Source of the DNA: Symsagittifera roscoffensis
Taxonomy: Eukaryota; Xenacoelomorpha; Acoela; Convolutidae
Length of the DNA: 64,000 nucleotides
Direction: 5' to 3'
NCBI RefSeq assembly: GCF_963678635.1
Contig: NC_087068.1
Location: 40,573,649 to 40,637,648, forward strand
This document shows, one piece after another, positions 1-10,727 of the stretch. A program made the translations under genes and the position numbers. Every line of letters starts with the position of its first letter. Positions within the stretch are counted from its first letter, which is position 1. The notes under the pieces were generated by a model. It saw only the letters and a list, made by a program, of their open reading frames with translations, was not told where the DNA came from and ran no database searches.

Positions 1-150
1 ATATCTGAACTTGGTTGAACAAAATGAAACACATTTTTTTTTGGTTCGAGAAAGCCGAAACATACCAAAACTTGGTCTAGAAAGTCAAAGCATGCCGAAA
101 TTTGATCAAGAAAAACAAAACATGCCGATATTTTGTCGAGAAAGTCGATA
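1..150. repeat. 30-bp satellite monomers, first array
   Basis: These are diverged copies of a 30-bp unit of the form GTCGAGAAAGTCGAAGCATA followed by CCAAAATTTG. The array runs in from the left window edge and passes into the first copy of the conserved module. Confidence 0.75.
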
Positions 151-862
151 CATACAGTTTGAGCAACTCGAACCAGGTTAGAACATGGGATCAACTAACT
201 CAGCCGTACTGCAAACGGAGTCATTTTACTTTTCGCTACAACCGAATCAAAACATGCTCATGAAAAAATTTTGGCGAAGTAATTTTCACTCGCTCCATGT
301 TTTAATCGTAAGTCTTGTTTTTAAACGTCTGCGATGAATTAACTTTACTTATGGCCATGCCATTATGCAGGCATTCACGTTTTCAAAAATAACTGCATGA
401 AAAAACAACAGATCAAATTCCTCATTAATCCAATCAACTCAACACTAATTTGTCTGTAGCTGTTAATACTTTGTAACATACCAATATAAACATAGCAATT
501 TTTTTTCACAACTCAAGATGTTGAAAAAGAGATATTGTCTCTTTCTTGTTTGTACACTTGCAGTGGTTGTTTCATCTGCTTTTTGCACGTTGATATGATC
601 GAGACAGTTGAGAAAGCCATGCACATCGAATTGTGATTGGAAAGTCGAAACATATCTATAGGGGACGAGTAAATAAACTTTCAAAAACGTCGGTCGAGAC
701 ATTCGACAAAGACGAAGCTTCTTGATATTTGGTCGGGAAAGTCAAAACATATTTATGCGCGGCAAACAAACAAATTTTTTAAACAATTTTTCCGGTCCTG
801 AAAGTCAAGAAAGTCGAAACGTATCAAATGGAGTCGAACATACAAGTTTTCAATTTTTCAAA
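146..862. repeat. Conserved module, copy 1 (direct duplicate of copy 2)
   Basis: This non-satellite stretch contains recognisable stretches such as TCAGCCGTACTGCAAA, TTATGGCCATGCCATTATG and GAGATATTGTCTC. It matches 1333-2050 almost base for base at an offset of about 1187, and it matches three other copies less closely. No open frame is conserved among the copies, so it is treated as part of the repeat and not as a gene. A small hairpin is present where an AAGATGTTGAAAAAGAGA stretch meets its partial reverse complement. The segment after about 720 is already returning to monomer repeats. Confidence 0.8.
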
Positions 863-1332
863 AATTGTCGGTCGAGTAAGTCGAGAAGGTCGAAACATAT
901 TTATGCGGGGTTTAACAAACAAATTTTTAAACAAGTGTTTTGGTCCGAAAAGTCGAAATCCGAAACGTTTCAAGTGGGATCGAACAAACAAATTACAATT
1001 TTTCAAAAATTGTCGGTTGAGTAAGTCAAAAAATCTAAACATATCTAGGAGGGGTCAAACAAACAAAATCTTAAACAAGTTTTTCTGTCCGGAAAGTCGA
1101 GAAAGTCGAAACGTATCAAATGGTGTCGAACAAACAAGTTTTCAATTTTTCAAAAATTGTCGGCCGAGTAAGTCAAAAAAATCGAAACATATCTATGAGG
1201 GGTCAAACTAACAAGTTTTTTAAACACGTTTTTCGGTCCGGAAAGCCAAAAATGTCGAAACGTATCTATGCGGGGTCAAATATACACATTCTTACTATTT
1301 TAAAAATTGTCGGTCGAGTAAGTCGAGGAAGT
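863..1332. repeat. About 73-bp alternating monomers
   Basis: Monomers of about 73 bp alternate between a type starting GGTCCGGAAAGTCGAGAAA and a type starting GGTCGAGTAAGTCGAGAAA, with AAACAAACAAGTTTTC-like and CAATTTTTCAAAAATTGTCG stretches between them. The second contains an inverted repeat (CAATTTTT and AAAAATTG). The alternation gives a dimer of about 147 bp. Confidence 0.75.
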
Positions 1333-2050
1333 CGATACATACAATTTGAGCAACTCGAACCAGGTTAGAACATGGGCTCAACTAACTCAGCCGTACTGCA
1401 AACGGAGTCAATTTACTTTTCGCTACAACCGAATCAAAACATGCTCATGAAAAAATTTTGGCGAAGTAATTTTCACTCGCTCCATGTTTTAATCGTAAGT
1501 CTTGTTTTTAAACGTCTGCGATGAATTAACTTTACTTATGGCCATGCCATTATGCAGGCATTCACGTTTTCAAAAATAACTGCATGAAAAAAAAAACAGA
1601 TCAAATTCCTCATTAATCCAATCAACTCAACACTAATTTGTCTGTAGCTGTTAATACTTTGTAACATACCAATATAAACATAGCAATTTTTTTTCACAAC
1701 TCAAGATGTTGAAAAAGAGATGTTGTCTCTTTCTTGTTTGTACACTTGCAGTGGTTGTTTTATCTGCCTTTTGCACGTTGATATGATCGAGACAGTTGAG
1801 AAAGCCATGCACATCGAATTGTGATTGGAAAGTCGAAACATATCTATAGGGGACGAGTAAATAAACTTTCAAAAACGTCGGTCGAGACATTCGACAAAGA
1901 CGAAGCTTCTTGATATTTGGTCGGGAAAGTCAAAACATATTTATGCGCGGCAAACAAACAAATTTTTTAAACAAATTTTCCGGTCCGGAAAGTCAAGAAA
2001 GTCGAAACGTATCAAATGGAGTCGAACATACAAGTTTTCAATTTTTCAAA
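1333..2050. repeat. Conserved module, copy 2
   Basis: Near-identical to copy 1 at an offset of about 1187. Differences are a few substitutions and a homopolymer length change near 1590. The high identity implies a recent duplication or ongoing homogenisation. Confidence 0.8.
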
Positions 2051-2820
2051 ACTGACAATGGAGTGAGTCAAAAAATTCGAAACATATCTATGAGGGGTCA
2101 AACTTACAAACTTCTTAAACAAGTTTTTCGGTCCGGAAAGTCGAGAAAGTCAAAACTTATCAAATGGGGTCGAACAAACAAGTTTTCAATTTTTCAAAAA
2201 TTGTCGGTCGAGTAAGTCGAGAAAGTCGAAACATACTTATGCGGGGTTTAACAAACAAATTTTTAAACAAGTGTTTCGGTCCGAAAAGTCGAAAGTCGAA
2301 ACGTTTCAAGTGGGGTCGAACAAACAAATTACAATTTTTCAAAAATTGTCGGTTGAGTAAGTCAAAAAATCTAAACATATCTAGGAGGGGTCAAACTAAC
2401 AAACTTTTTAAACAAGTTTTTCGGTACGGAAAGTCGAAAAAGTCGAAACGTACCAAATGGGGTCTAACAAACAAGTTTCCAATTTTTCAAAAAATGTTGG
2501 TCGAGTAAGTCGAGAAAGTCGAAACGTATTTATGCGGGGTTTAACAAAAAAAATTTTAAACAAGTGTTTCGGTCCGAAAAGTCGAAAGTCGAAACGTTTC
2601 AAGTGGGGTCGAACAAACAAATTACAATTTTTCAAAAATTGTCGGTTGATTAAGTCAAGAAAATCTAAACATATCTAGATGGGGTCAAACTAACAAACTT
2701 TTTAAACAAGTTTTTCGGTACGGAAAGTCGAAAAAGTCGAAACGTACCAAATGGGGTCTAACAAACAAGTTTCCAATCTTTCAAAAAATATCGGTCGCGT
2801 AAGTCGAGAAATTCGAAACA
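2051..2820. repeat. About 73-bp alternating monomers, second array
   Basis: Same alternating GGTCCGG / GGTCGAG monomers as at 863-1332. A sub-block from about 2210 is repeated from about 2500, with the same GGTTTAACAAAC and TTTCAAGTGGGGTCGAACAA stretches. Confidence 0.7.
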
Positions 2821-3866
2821 CACCAAATTTTGATCAAGAAAGACGAGAGATAACTAAGCGGGAACGAACAATCCAATTCTTAATATTTTAAAAGTTGTCG
2901 GTCGAGAAAGTCGAATCATCTCGGATTTTGGTCGAGAAAGTCGAAACATATCAATCTGGTCTCGAAAAAACTAAGTTTGAAAAATGTTCGGCGATAAAGC
3001 GGAAACATATCTGAACTTGGTCGATGAAAATCAAACACGTTTTTTCTTGGGTCGAGAAAGCCGAAATATACCAAAATTTGGTCGAGAAAATCGAAGCATA
3101 CCAAATTTCGGACGAGAAAACAAAACATTCCAATATTTGGTCGAGAAATTCGGATTATAACTCAGCGGGGTCGAACAATCAAATTCTTTGTTTTTTAAAT
3201 TTTGTCGGTCGAGAAAGTCGAAACACATCGAAGTTTGGTCGAGAAAGACGAGAAATAAATAAGCGGAATCAAACAATCCAATTCTTAATATTTTAAAAGT
3301 TGTCGGTCGAGAAAGTCGAAGTATCTCGGATTTTGGTCGAGAAAGTTGAAACATATCAATGCGGGGTCGAAAAAACTAAGTTTAAAAAATTTCCGGCGAT
3401 AAAGCCGAAACATTTCTGATTTTGTTCAAACAAAGTGAAACACTTTTTTTTCTTGGACCGAGAAAGCCGAAGCATGCCAAAATTTGGTCGACAAAGTCGA
3501 AGCATTCCAAAGTTCGATCGAGAAAAACAAAGCATGCCGATATTTGGTCGAGAAAATCGAATTGGAACTAAACGTGGTCGAACAATCAAATTTTTAGTAT
3601 TTTAAAAAGTTGTCGGTCCATAAAATCGAAGTTTATCGGATTTTGGTCAAGAAAATTAAAACATATCAATGCGGGGTCAACAAAATTGAGTTTAAAAAAC
3701 TTCCGGCGATAAAGCCGAAACATTTCTGAACTGGGTTGAACAAAGTGAAACACTTTTTTTTCTTGGGTCGAGAAAGCCGAAACATACCAAAATTTGGTCG
3801 AGAAAGTCGAAGCATGCTGAAATTCGGTCAAGAAAAACAAAACATGCAGATATTCGGTCGAGAATT
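2821..3866. repeat. 30-bp monomer array, duplicated at 4675-5598
   Basis: Runs of the 30-bp unit (for example from about 3050 to 3110 and 3770 to 3860) separated by spacers such as TTCCGGCGATAAAGCCGAAA. The part from about 2953 onward is repeated almost unchanged from 4681, an offset of about 1728. Apparent open frames here read as 10-residue repeats such as SRPNFGMLRF on the minus strand and GRESRNIPKF on the plus strand; these are products of the repeat and not genes. Confidence 0.85.
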
Positions 3867-4220
3867 TGATACATACAATTTTAGCATCTCGAACCGGGTT
3901 AGAATGCGCTCAACTTACTCAGCCGTACTGCAAATGGAGCCATATTACTTTTCGCTACATCCAAAACAAAACATGCCCATGACAAAATTTTGGCAAGATA
4001 CTTTTTCACTCGATCCATGTTTCAACCGTAAGTCTTGTTTTTAACCGTCTGCGATGAATTAAATTTACTTATGGCCATGCCATTATGAAGGCATTAACGT
4101 TTTCAAAAATAACTGCGTGAAAAAGCAACAGATCATATTCCTCATTAATTCAATCAACTCAACACTAATTTGTCTGTAGCTGTTAATACATTGTAACATT
4201 ACCAATATAAACATAGCAAT
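3867..4220. repeat. Conserved module, copy 3
   Basis: Contains TCAGCCGTACTGCAAATGGA, TTATGGCCATGCCATTATGA and CATTAATTCAATCAACTC as in the other copies. It runs directly into the left arm of palindrome 1. Confidence 0.8.
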
Positions 4221-4500
4221 TTTTTTTTCACAACTCAGATGTTGAAAAAGAGATGTTGTCTCTTTCTTGTTTGAACATTTGCAGTGATTGTTATATCTGT
4301 CTTATCACTCGTTGATATGCTGCTCAAAAACATGTAGACAACTTACTCAATTAAATTTTGTGATAAAATTTAATTGAGTAGGTTGTCTAAATGTTTTTAA
4401 ACGTCATATCAACGAGTGAAAAGCAGATATAACAACCACTGCAAACGTTCAAACAAGGAAGAGACAACATCTCTTTTTTAACATCTTGAGCAGTGAAAAA
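4221..4500. repeat. 280-bp near-perfect palindrome 1
   Basis: The left arm (to 4359) and right arm (from 4365) are reverse complements around a 5-base loop GTGAT at 4360-4364. Arm pairs include ATTAAATTTT with AAAATTTAAT, GAGATGTTGTCTC on both sides, and CACTCGTTGATATG with CATATCAACGAGTG. The left arm is also the tail of the conserved module, so the right arm is effectively an inverted copy of that tail. RNA or single-stranded DNA from here would fold into a long hairpin. Confidence 0.9.
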
Positions 4501-4674
4501 TATTGAAATTTCGCCAACTCCATGAACTTTTTTTCGGAATATTTTGTTAAACAAATGAAGTCAAAAAAAGTTTTAGTCAATGACTAATTTAAAACAAACG
4601 ATTTCCTGGGCTACGAATTCTCAATTTCGATAGTCTAAAAACCCACAACCTCCAATTTCGTTGCCAACTAAAAA
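4501..4674. repeat. Linker after palindrome 1 (direct repeat of 7888-8062)
   Basis: About 174 bp beginning ATTGAAATTTCGCCAACTCC and ending near TTCGTTGCCAACTAAAAAA. The copy at 7888-8062 is nearly identical. No coding signal was seen. Confidence 0.8.
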
Positions 4675-5598
4675 AATATCAATCTGGTCTCGAAAAAACT
4701 AAGTTTGAAAAATGTTCGGCGATAAAGCCGAAACATATCTGAACTTGGTCGATGAAAATCAAACCCGTTTTTTCTTGGGTCGAGAAAGCCGAAATATACC
4801 AAAATTTGGTCGAGAAAATCGAAGCATACCAAAATTCGGACGAGAAAACAAAACATTCCAATATTTGGTCGAGAAAGTCGGATTATAACTCAGCGGGGTC
4901 GAACAATCAAATTCTTTGTTTTTTAAATTTTGTCGGTCGAGAAAGTCGAAACACATCGAAGTTTGGTCGAGAAAGACGAGAAATAAATAAGCGGGAACGA
5001 ACAATCCAATTCTTAATATTTTAAAAGTTGTCGGCGGTCGAGAAAGTCGAAGTATCTCGGATTTTGGTCGAGAAAGTTGAAACATATCAATGCGGGGTCG
5101 AAAAAACTAAGTTTAAAAATTTTCCGGCGATAAAGCCGAAACATTTTTGATTTTGTTCAAACAAAGTGAAACACTTTTTTTTTCTTGGACCGAGAAAGCC
5201 GAAGCATGCCAAAATTTGGTCGACAAAGTCGAAGCATTCCAAAGTTCGATCGAGAAAAACAAAGCATGCCGATATTTGGTCGAGAAAATCGAATTTGAAC
5301 TAAACGTGGTCGAACAATCAAATTTTTAGTATTTTAAAAAGTTGTCGGTCCATAAAATCGAAGTTTATCGGATTTTGGTCGAGAAAATTGAAACATATCA
5401 ATGCGGGGTCAAAAAAATTGAGTTTAAAAAACTTCCGGCGATAAAGCCGAAACATTTCTGAACTGGGTTGAACAAAGTGAAACACTTTTTTTTCTTGGGT
5501 CGAGAAAGCCGAAACATACCAAAATTTGGTCGAGAAAGTCGAAGCATGCTGAAATTCGGTCAAGAAAAACAAAACATGCAGATATTCGGTCGAGAATT
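4675..5598. repeat. 30-bp monomer array, second copy
   Basis: Near-identical to 2953-3866. Small differences include one extra GGC triplet near 5033 and scattered substitutions. The match implies a recent 1.73-kb unit duplication. Confidence 0.85.
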
Positions 5599-6179
5599 TG
5601 ATACATACAATTTGAGCATCTCGAACCGGGTTAGAATGCGCTCAACTTACTCAGCCGTACTGCAAATGGAGCCATATTACTTTTCGCTACATCCGAAACA
5701 AAACATGCCCATGACAAAATTTTGGCAAGATACTTTTTCACTCGATCCATGTTTTAACCGTAAGTCTTGTTTTTAACCGTCTGCAATGAATTAACTTTAC
5801 TTATGGCCATGCCATTATGAAGGCATTCACGTTTTCAAAATAACTGCATGAAAAAGCAACAGATCATATTCCTCATTAATTCAATCAACTCAACACTAAT
5901 TTGTCTGTAGCTGTTAATACATTATAACATACCAATATAAACATAGCAGTTTTTTCACAACTCAAGATGTTGAAAAAGAGATGTTGTCTCTATCTTGTTT
6001 CAACACTTGCAGTGGTTGTTATATCTGCGTTTCACTCGTTTATATGATCGAGACATTTGAGAAAGCCTAAACACACGAAATGTGATTGGAAAATTGAAAC
6101 AAATCTATAGGGGACGAGCCAATACACTTTTCAAAAACGTCGGTCGAGACATTCAACAAAGCCGGAGCATCATGATATT
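5599..6179. repeat. Conserved module, copy 4
   Basis: Begins with TCTCGAACCGGGTTAGAATG and carries the full module. Unlike copies 3 and 5 it continues into the monomer-like tail seen in copies 1 and 2 (GATATGATCGAGAC-type sequence, here TATATGATCGAGACATTT) and not into a palindrome. Confidence 0.8.
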
Positions 6180-6925
6180 TGGTCGAGAAAGTCTAAACAT
6201 ATTTATGCGGGGCAAACAAACAAATTTTTAAACAAGTTTTTCGGTCCGGAAAGTCGAGAAAGTCAAAACGTATCAAATGGGGTCGAACAAACAAGTTTAC
6301 AATTTTTCAAAAATTGTCGGTCGAGTAAGTCGAGAAAAACGAAACAAATTTATACAGGGTCAAACAAACAGATTTTTAAACAAGTTTTTCGGTCCGGAAA
6401 GTCAAGAAAGTCGAAACGTATCAAATGGGGTCGAACAAACAAGCTTACAATTTTTTAAAAATTGTCGGTCGATTAAGTCACGCAAATTGAAACATATCTA
6501 GGAGGGGTCGAACTAACAAATTTTTTAAACAAGTTTTCCGGTCCGCAAATTCGAAAAAGTCGAAATGTATCAATTGGGGTCGAACAAACAAGTTTCCAGT
6601 TTTTCAAAAATTGTCGGTCGAGTAAGCCGAAACATATTTATGCGGGGACAAATAAACTAATTTTTAAACAAGTTTTTCTGTCCGGAAAGTCGAGAAAGTT
6701 GAAACGTATCAAATGGGGTCGAACAAACAAGTTTTCAAATTTTCAAAAATTGTCGGTCGAGTAAGTCGAGAAAGTCAAAATATATTTATGCGGGGTCAAA
6801 CAAACAAATTCTTAAACAAGTTTTTCTGTCCGGAAAGTCGAGAAAGTCAGAACGTATCAAATGGGGTCGAACAAACAAGTTTACAATTTTTCAAAAATTG
6901 TCGGTCGAGTAAGTCGAGAAAATCG
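6180..6925. repeat. About 73-bp alternating monomers, third array
   Basis: The clearest array of the alternating monomers. The motif GGTCCGG or TGTCCGG begins near 6244, 6391, 6540, 6680 and 6829, and GGTCGAG or GGTCGAT begins near 6318, 6467, 6617, 6755 and 6903, giving a dimer of about 147 bp. Confidence 0.8.
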
Positions 6926-7250
6926 AAGTTTGGTCGAGAAAGACGAGACATAACTAAGCGGGAACGAACAATCCAGTTCTTAATATTTTAAAAGCTGTCG
7001 GTCGAGAAAGTCGAAGTATCTCGGATTTTGGTCGAGAAAGTCGAAGCATATCAATGCGGTATCGAAAAAACTAATTTTAAAAAATGTCCGGCGATAAAGC
7101 CGAAATATTTTTGAACTTGGTCGAACAAAATGAAACACTTTTTTTCTTGGGTCGAGAAAGCCGAAACACACCAAAATTTGGTCGTGAAAAACGAAGCATA
7201 CCGAAATTCGAAGAGAATAACAAAACATGCCGATATTTGGTCGAGAAAGT
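6926..7250. repeat. 30-bp monomer array, third copy
   Basis: A shorter set of 30-bp monomers, including AAATTTGGTCGTGAAAAACG and the GGCGATAAAGCCGAAATATT spacer. Apparent minus-strand frames here are repeat translations. Confidence 0.75.
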
Positions 7251-7607
7251 CGAGACATAGGATTCGAGCACCTCGACCCGGGTTAGAACATGCGCTCAAC
7301 TAACTCAGTCTTACTGCAAAAGGAGCCATATTATTTTTCGCTACAACCGAAACAAAACATGCCCATGACAAAATTTTGACGAGATACTTCTTCACTCGAT
7401 CCATGTTTTAACCGTAAAACTTGTTTTTAGCCGTCTGCGATGAATTAATTTTACTTATGGCCATGCCATTATGAAGGCCTTCACGTTTTCGAAAATAGCT
7501 GCATGAAAAAACATCAGATCACATTCCTCATTAATCCAATCAACTCAAAACTAATTTGTCTGTAGCTGTTAATACATTGTAACATTACCAATATAAACAT
7601 AGCAATT
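7251..7607. repeat. Conserved module, copy 5
   Basis: Carries the module from ACCTCGACCCGGGTTAGAAC onward and runs into palindrome 2, as copy 3 runs into palindrome 1. Confidence 0.8.
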
Positions 7608-7887
7608 TTTTTTTCACAACTCAAGATGTTGAAAAAGAGATGTTGTCTCTTTCTTGTTTGAACATTTGCAGTGGTTGTTATATCTGTCTTATCACTCGTT
7701 GATATGCTGTTTAAAAACATGTAGACAACTTACTCAATTAAATTTTGTGATAAAATTTAATTGAGTAAGTTGTCTAAATGTTTTTAAACGTCATATCAAC
7801 GAGTGAAAAGCAGATATAACAACCACTGCAAACGTTCAAACAAGGAAGAGACAACATCTCTTTTTTAACATCTTGAGCAGTGAAAAA
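7608..7887. repeat. 280-bp near-perfect palindrome 2
   Basis: Same structure as palindrome 1, with the loop GTGAT at 7747-7751, an offset of 3387. The two palindromes differ at only a few positions. Confidence 0.9.
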
Positions 7888-8062
7888 TATTGAAATTTCG
7901 CCAACTCCATGAACTTTTTTTCGGAATATTTTGTTAAACAAATGAAGTCAAAAAGTGTTTTAGTCAATGACTAATTTAAAACAAACGATTTCCTGGGCTA
8001 CGAATTCTCAATTTCGATAGTCTAAAAACCCACAACCTCCAATTTCGTTGCCAACTAAAAAA
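7888..8062. repeat. Linker after palindrome 2; right edge of block A
   Basis: Near-identical to 4501-4674. Immediately after it, from TTTTCCGAGGAATG, the sequence is no longer repeated in this window. Confidence 0.8.
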
Positions 8063-8384
8063 TTTTCCGAGGAATGTTATCTAGAATGACCAGTTCCCCT
8101 ACCAGAAAAACTAGCATTATGATCGTACTGTTTCCCCTGAAATTTTTCCACTTACTTTTTGAGAAACAGCGTGCAAATAGTTTGAACATTCATCTTACTA
8201 TGATAGTCACTATAAGCACCATTAAGACTGACTTGCTGGATAGATTGAAAAAGCACAAGAATTTCCTCATCTTAAAACACATATACAACAGACCCAAACT
8301 TTTAGTTTTCAAAAAACACGTTTTCATTAAAGTTTAAGCCTCAATTTCATAAGGTTTCGAATTTCGTCCTGTTGTTTGTTCAAG

Positions 8385-8451
8385 GATGCTCTACATGAAC
8401 AGGAAAAAAGGGGTTTCGTCTGGAAACGCATAGCAGAAGAGCAGCAAATTT
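8385..8451 (+). other. Possible internal exon, unrecognised
   Basis: A 67-nt stretch with base use richer than its surroundings is bounded by a pyrimidine-rich tract ending TTTGTTCAAG (acceptor-like) and by GTAACC (donor-like). The open phase reads DALHEQEKRGFVWKRIAEEQ and then QI, a charged helix-like peptide with a tryptophan. The frame continues open on both sides for a short distance. No family was recognised, and the splice sites are inferred only from consensus. Confidence 0.22.
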
Positions 8452-8604
8452 GTAACCCAATACAAATGTTTTGTCTTAACAAACAATCGCAGCCACAAAC
8501 GAGCAAGGTTTACTGTTCAGACTTTCGAAACGAAAGTAACGGATTTTTTGTGCTCGGGATGATTTTTTTTCTTCAGACAAATTTCGAATTTTTAACTAGC
8601 CACT

Positions 8605-8770
8605 TTTGACGGAATTTTTTATATCACTCAAATTGTATTGTTGTCGTGAGCTTAAATTTGAAAAGATGTTTTCTTGTAAAGTAATGGGGGCTTAAAGATC
8701 TCAGTTTTGGCCAATTTGGGACAATTAACGCGCGATATTTTTCGGAAATATTCTCCGCGTTAGTTCCAAG
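8605..8770. repeat. Dispersed repeat, direct copy at about 44795-44960
   Basis: Both copies carry GACGGAATTTTTT, then GAGCTTAAA/GAGCTCAAA, then ATGGGGG, then TTTGGCCAATTTGGGACAA and TAACGCGCGATAT. They are clearly diverged. This is probably a fragment of an old interspersed element; no coding frame is kept. Confidence 0.65.
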
Positions 8771-9926
8771 TTGGTTGTGGGAATCCTATTTACCATAATT
8801 GAGTTGTTGTTAGGAGCGAAGTCTATCATTTTGTACTTTATATGGCGTGTGGGGGGTTAATTTTCTCAAAAAATGTCAAAACTTTTTTTCATTTTATTTT
8901 TTTTACGTTTAATTTTCTTATGTGATTACTGCTCCATAGACCTTGAAAGACAGTCAACACAATCCGGATTTCGCCCTGATACAAGCAGTCTGGTTAGTGA
9001 TTTGTTTTCAAATCGCAGAAAATTTCAACATAATGGCTCAAAAATTGTTTTCCTATATTTATAATAACTGCATACTGATAATCAATATTAACATTAAATA
9101 TATCGCTCAGAATATGGCTCACTAGGTTTTCGTATTCAGCTGCCCCAATAATTTAAAAACGATAAGCAGCTGCTGTGGAAATTGCAAAGAAAGTTCCGAC
9201 CAGACTAATTCATGCTTGTTTATCATTTTTTTCAAACGTACTGTTATTTTTAGTAAAGAGTGACTAAAATAGGAGGAAAGCAGCCAAAATTACAAATAAT
9301 AACAGCTAAAAAATTGATGAGTTTATATTAGATTCAAGTCTAGTCTGAAAACCGAAAAAGTTTAGACCAGGTTTGCTCTACACTGAAATCACTACTTAGG
9401 CGTCTTATAATCCAAATAGTGACCTTAAGGTCTGTAAGATGAGGTCACATTTGACCTTTTACAAGCTTACCTTGAGGGTCAAAATTGGCCTGAATTTTTG
9501 TTTCGACCATTTGAAAATGAGGAGGAACTTTGTATTCGTGTGTTTTCGCTTTTTTTCTTTTTTTCTTTTTTTTTGGTTTTCCAAGTAAAGTCAGGTACCA
9601 CAAATAACCATCGGAGTGGTACAAGTGATATAGTTAAAAATTTTTTCAGTCGTGTTTCAAACGACATTAATTTTGAAACTTTTTTCACAGTGTTGAGAAA
9701 AAACCGGTGTAAAATTTTTGATTTTTGGTCTAATTTCGAGCTAATAAGGTGACCGTGTAGGCTTACAATAGCTTATTTAAGATTAATTTAAGGAGTGAAA
9801 ACGTATTTTACTCGAATAAAAGTAGTTTTTGGAGGTTTTTAAAGCAATTTTTGCAATCAGAAACTTGAAAATTCAAAAGGTTTCAGCAAATTTTGTCCAT
9901 TGTTCCAAACTGCTTTCATGATGTAT
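8771..9926. other. AT-rich intergenic stretch
   Basis: No gene was recognised. A short open stretch near 8940-8998 ends at CTGGTTAGTG, which resembles a splice donor, but there is no convincing acceptor or conserved frame. A block near 9580-9670 (ACCATCGGAGTGGTACAAGT and onward) has a diverged inverted copy near 43985-44070. The stretch is rich in T homopolymers. Confidence 0.6.
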
Positions 9927-9951
9927 CTCCTTCTCTCTCTCTCTCTCTCAC

Positions 9952-9995
<44 letters not shown>

Positions 9996-10136
9996 CTCTC
10001 TCTCCTCTTTATCCCTTCTCACACACTCTCACTCTCTTTCACATTCTCTTTCCCTTTCTCTTTCTCTCTCTCTCTCATTTCTCTTTCTTCTGTTTCTCTT
10101 TCTCTTTCTCTTTTTTCTCTCTCTCTCTCTTCTCTC

Positions 10137-10175
<39 letters not shown>

Positions 10176-10203
10176 CTCTCTCTCTCTCCTCTCTCTCACT
10201 CTC

Positions 10204-10245
<42 letters not shown>

Positions 10246-10276
10246 GTTATCCCTTCTCTCTCTCTATCTCTCTCTC
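9927..10276. repeat. CT-rich microsatellite
   Basis: About 350 bases of CT dinucleotide repeats interrupted by CACTCACT, TTTCTCTTTCC and CTCCTCT variants. It runs directly into the assembly gap, so its true length is unknown. Ser/Leu-rich open frames over it are artefacts of the repeat. Confidence 0.95.
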
Positions 10277-10476
10277 NNNNNNNNNNNNNNNNNNNNNNNN
10301 NNNNNNNNNNNNNNNNNNNNNNNNNNNNNNNNNNNNNNNNNNNNNNNNNNNNNNNNNNNNNNNNNNNNNNNNNNNNNNNNNNNNNNNNNNNNNNNNNNNN
10401 NNNNNNNNNNNNNNNNNNNNNNNNNNNNNNNNNNNNNNNNNNNNNNNNNNNNNNNNNNNNNNNNNNNNNNNNNNNN
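10277..10476. other. Assembly gap, 200 N
   Basis: Exactly 200 N bases. The round number suggests a placeholder and not a measured length. The gap probably reflects the microsatellite that enters it from the left. Confidence 0.98.
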
Positions 10477-10727
10477 AGCGTAGATGAATTTTTGTTTTAA
10501 AAAAAAACAGTTAAAAAGACGCTTTTTTGCTTTTTTTTTTTAAAATTTTTGGCCAAAAATTGTGTTTTTCGTCTTAAAATGGTAGCATACGGGAATTTTG
10601 TAGAAACCATTTAAAAAAAGGCGCTTTTATGCATTTTTTGTAATTTTTGCCAAAAACTTTTGTGTTTTTCCGCGCACGCTTCTCCCTCAAAATTAGTAGC
10701 TAATGACATCGAAGGCTCCTTTAGAAA
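10477..10727. other. AT-rich stretch with a weak internal duplication
   Basis: Two diverged halves of about 115 bp, each with a poly-T run, GCCAAAAA and a GTGTTTTTC element. No gene signal was seen. Confidence 0.5.

Larger units (their letters stand above)
1..8062. repeat. Satellite block A with higher-order structure
   Basis: The first 8 kb are built almost wholly from short monomers containing GTCGAGAAAGTCGAA, broken up by a conserved non-repetitive module (five copies) and two large palindromes. Landmarks recur at offsets of about 1187, 1730, 1652 and 3387 bases, so the block has a higher-order arrangement and not a single simple tandem. The block ends sharply at about 8062, where the last repeated linker gives way to single-copy sequence. 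It may be pericentromeric, subtelomeric or a dispersed heterochromatic block; the sequence alone does not decide. No gene is supported inside it. Confidence 0.9.

Noticed and set aside
1-7250. CRISPR-like array of 30-bp repeats
   Set aside because: The units are contiguous with no unique spacers, they diverge continuously, and the rest of the window is eukaryotic.
1-7300. Many open frames on both strands with GRESRN, VEKIEA or SRPNFG repeats
   Set aside because: They come from the 30-bp monomer that is open in every frame, and parallel frames exist at the same place on both strands.
9893-10487. Ser/Leu-rich 196-codon frame
   Set aside because: It is CT microsatellite plus the N gap.
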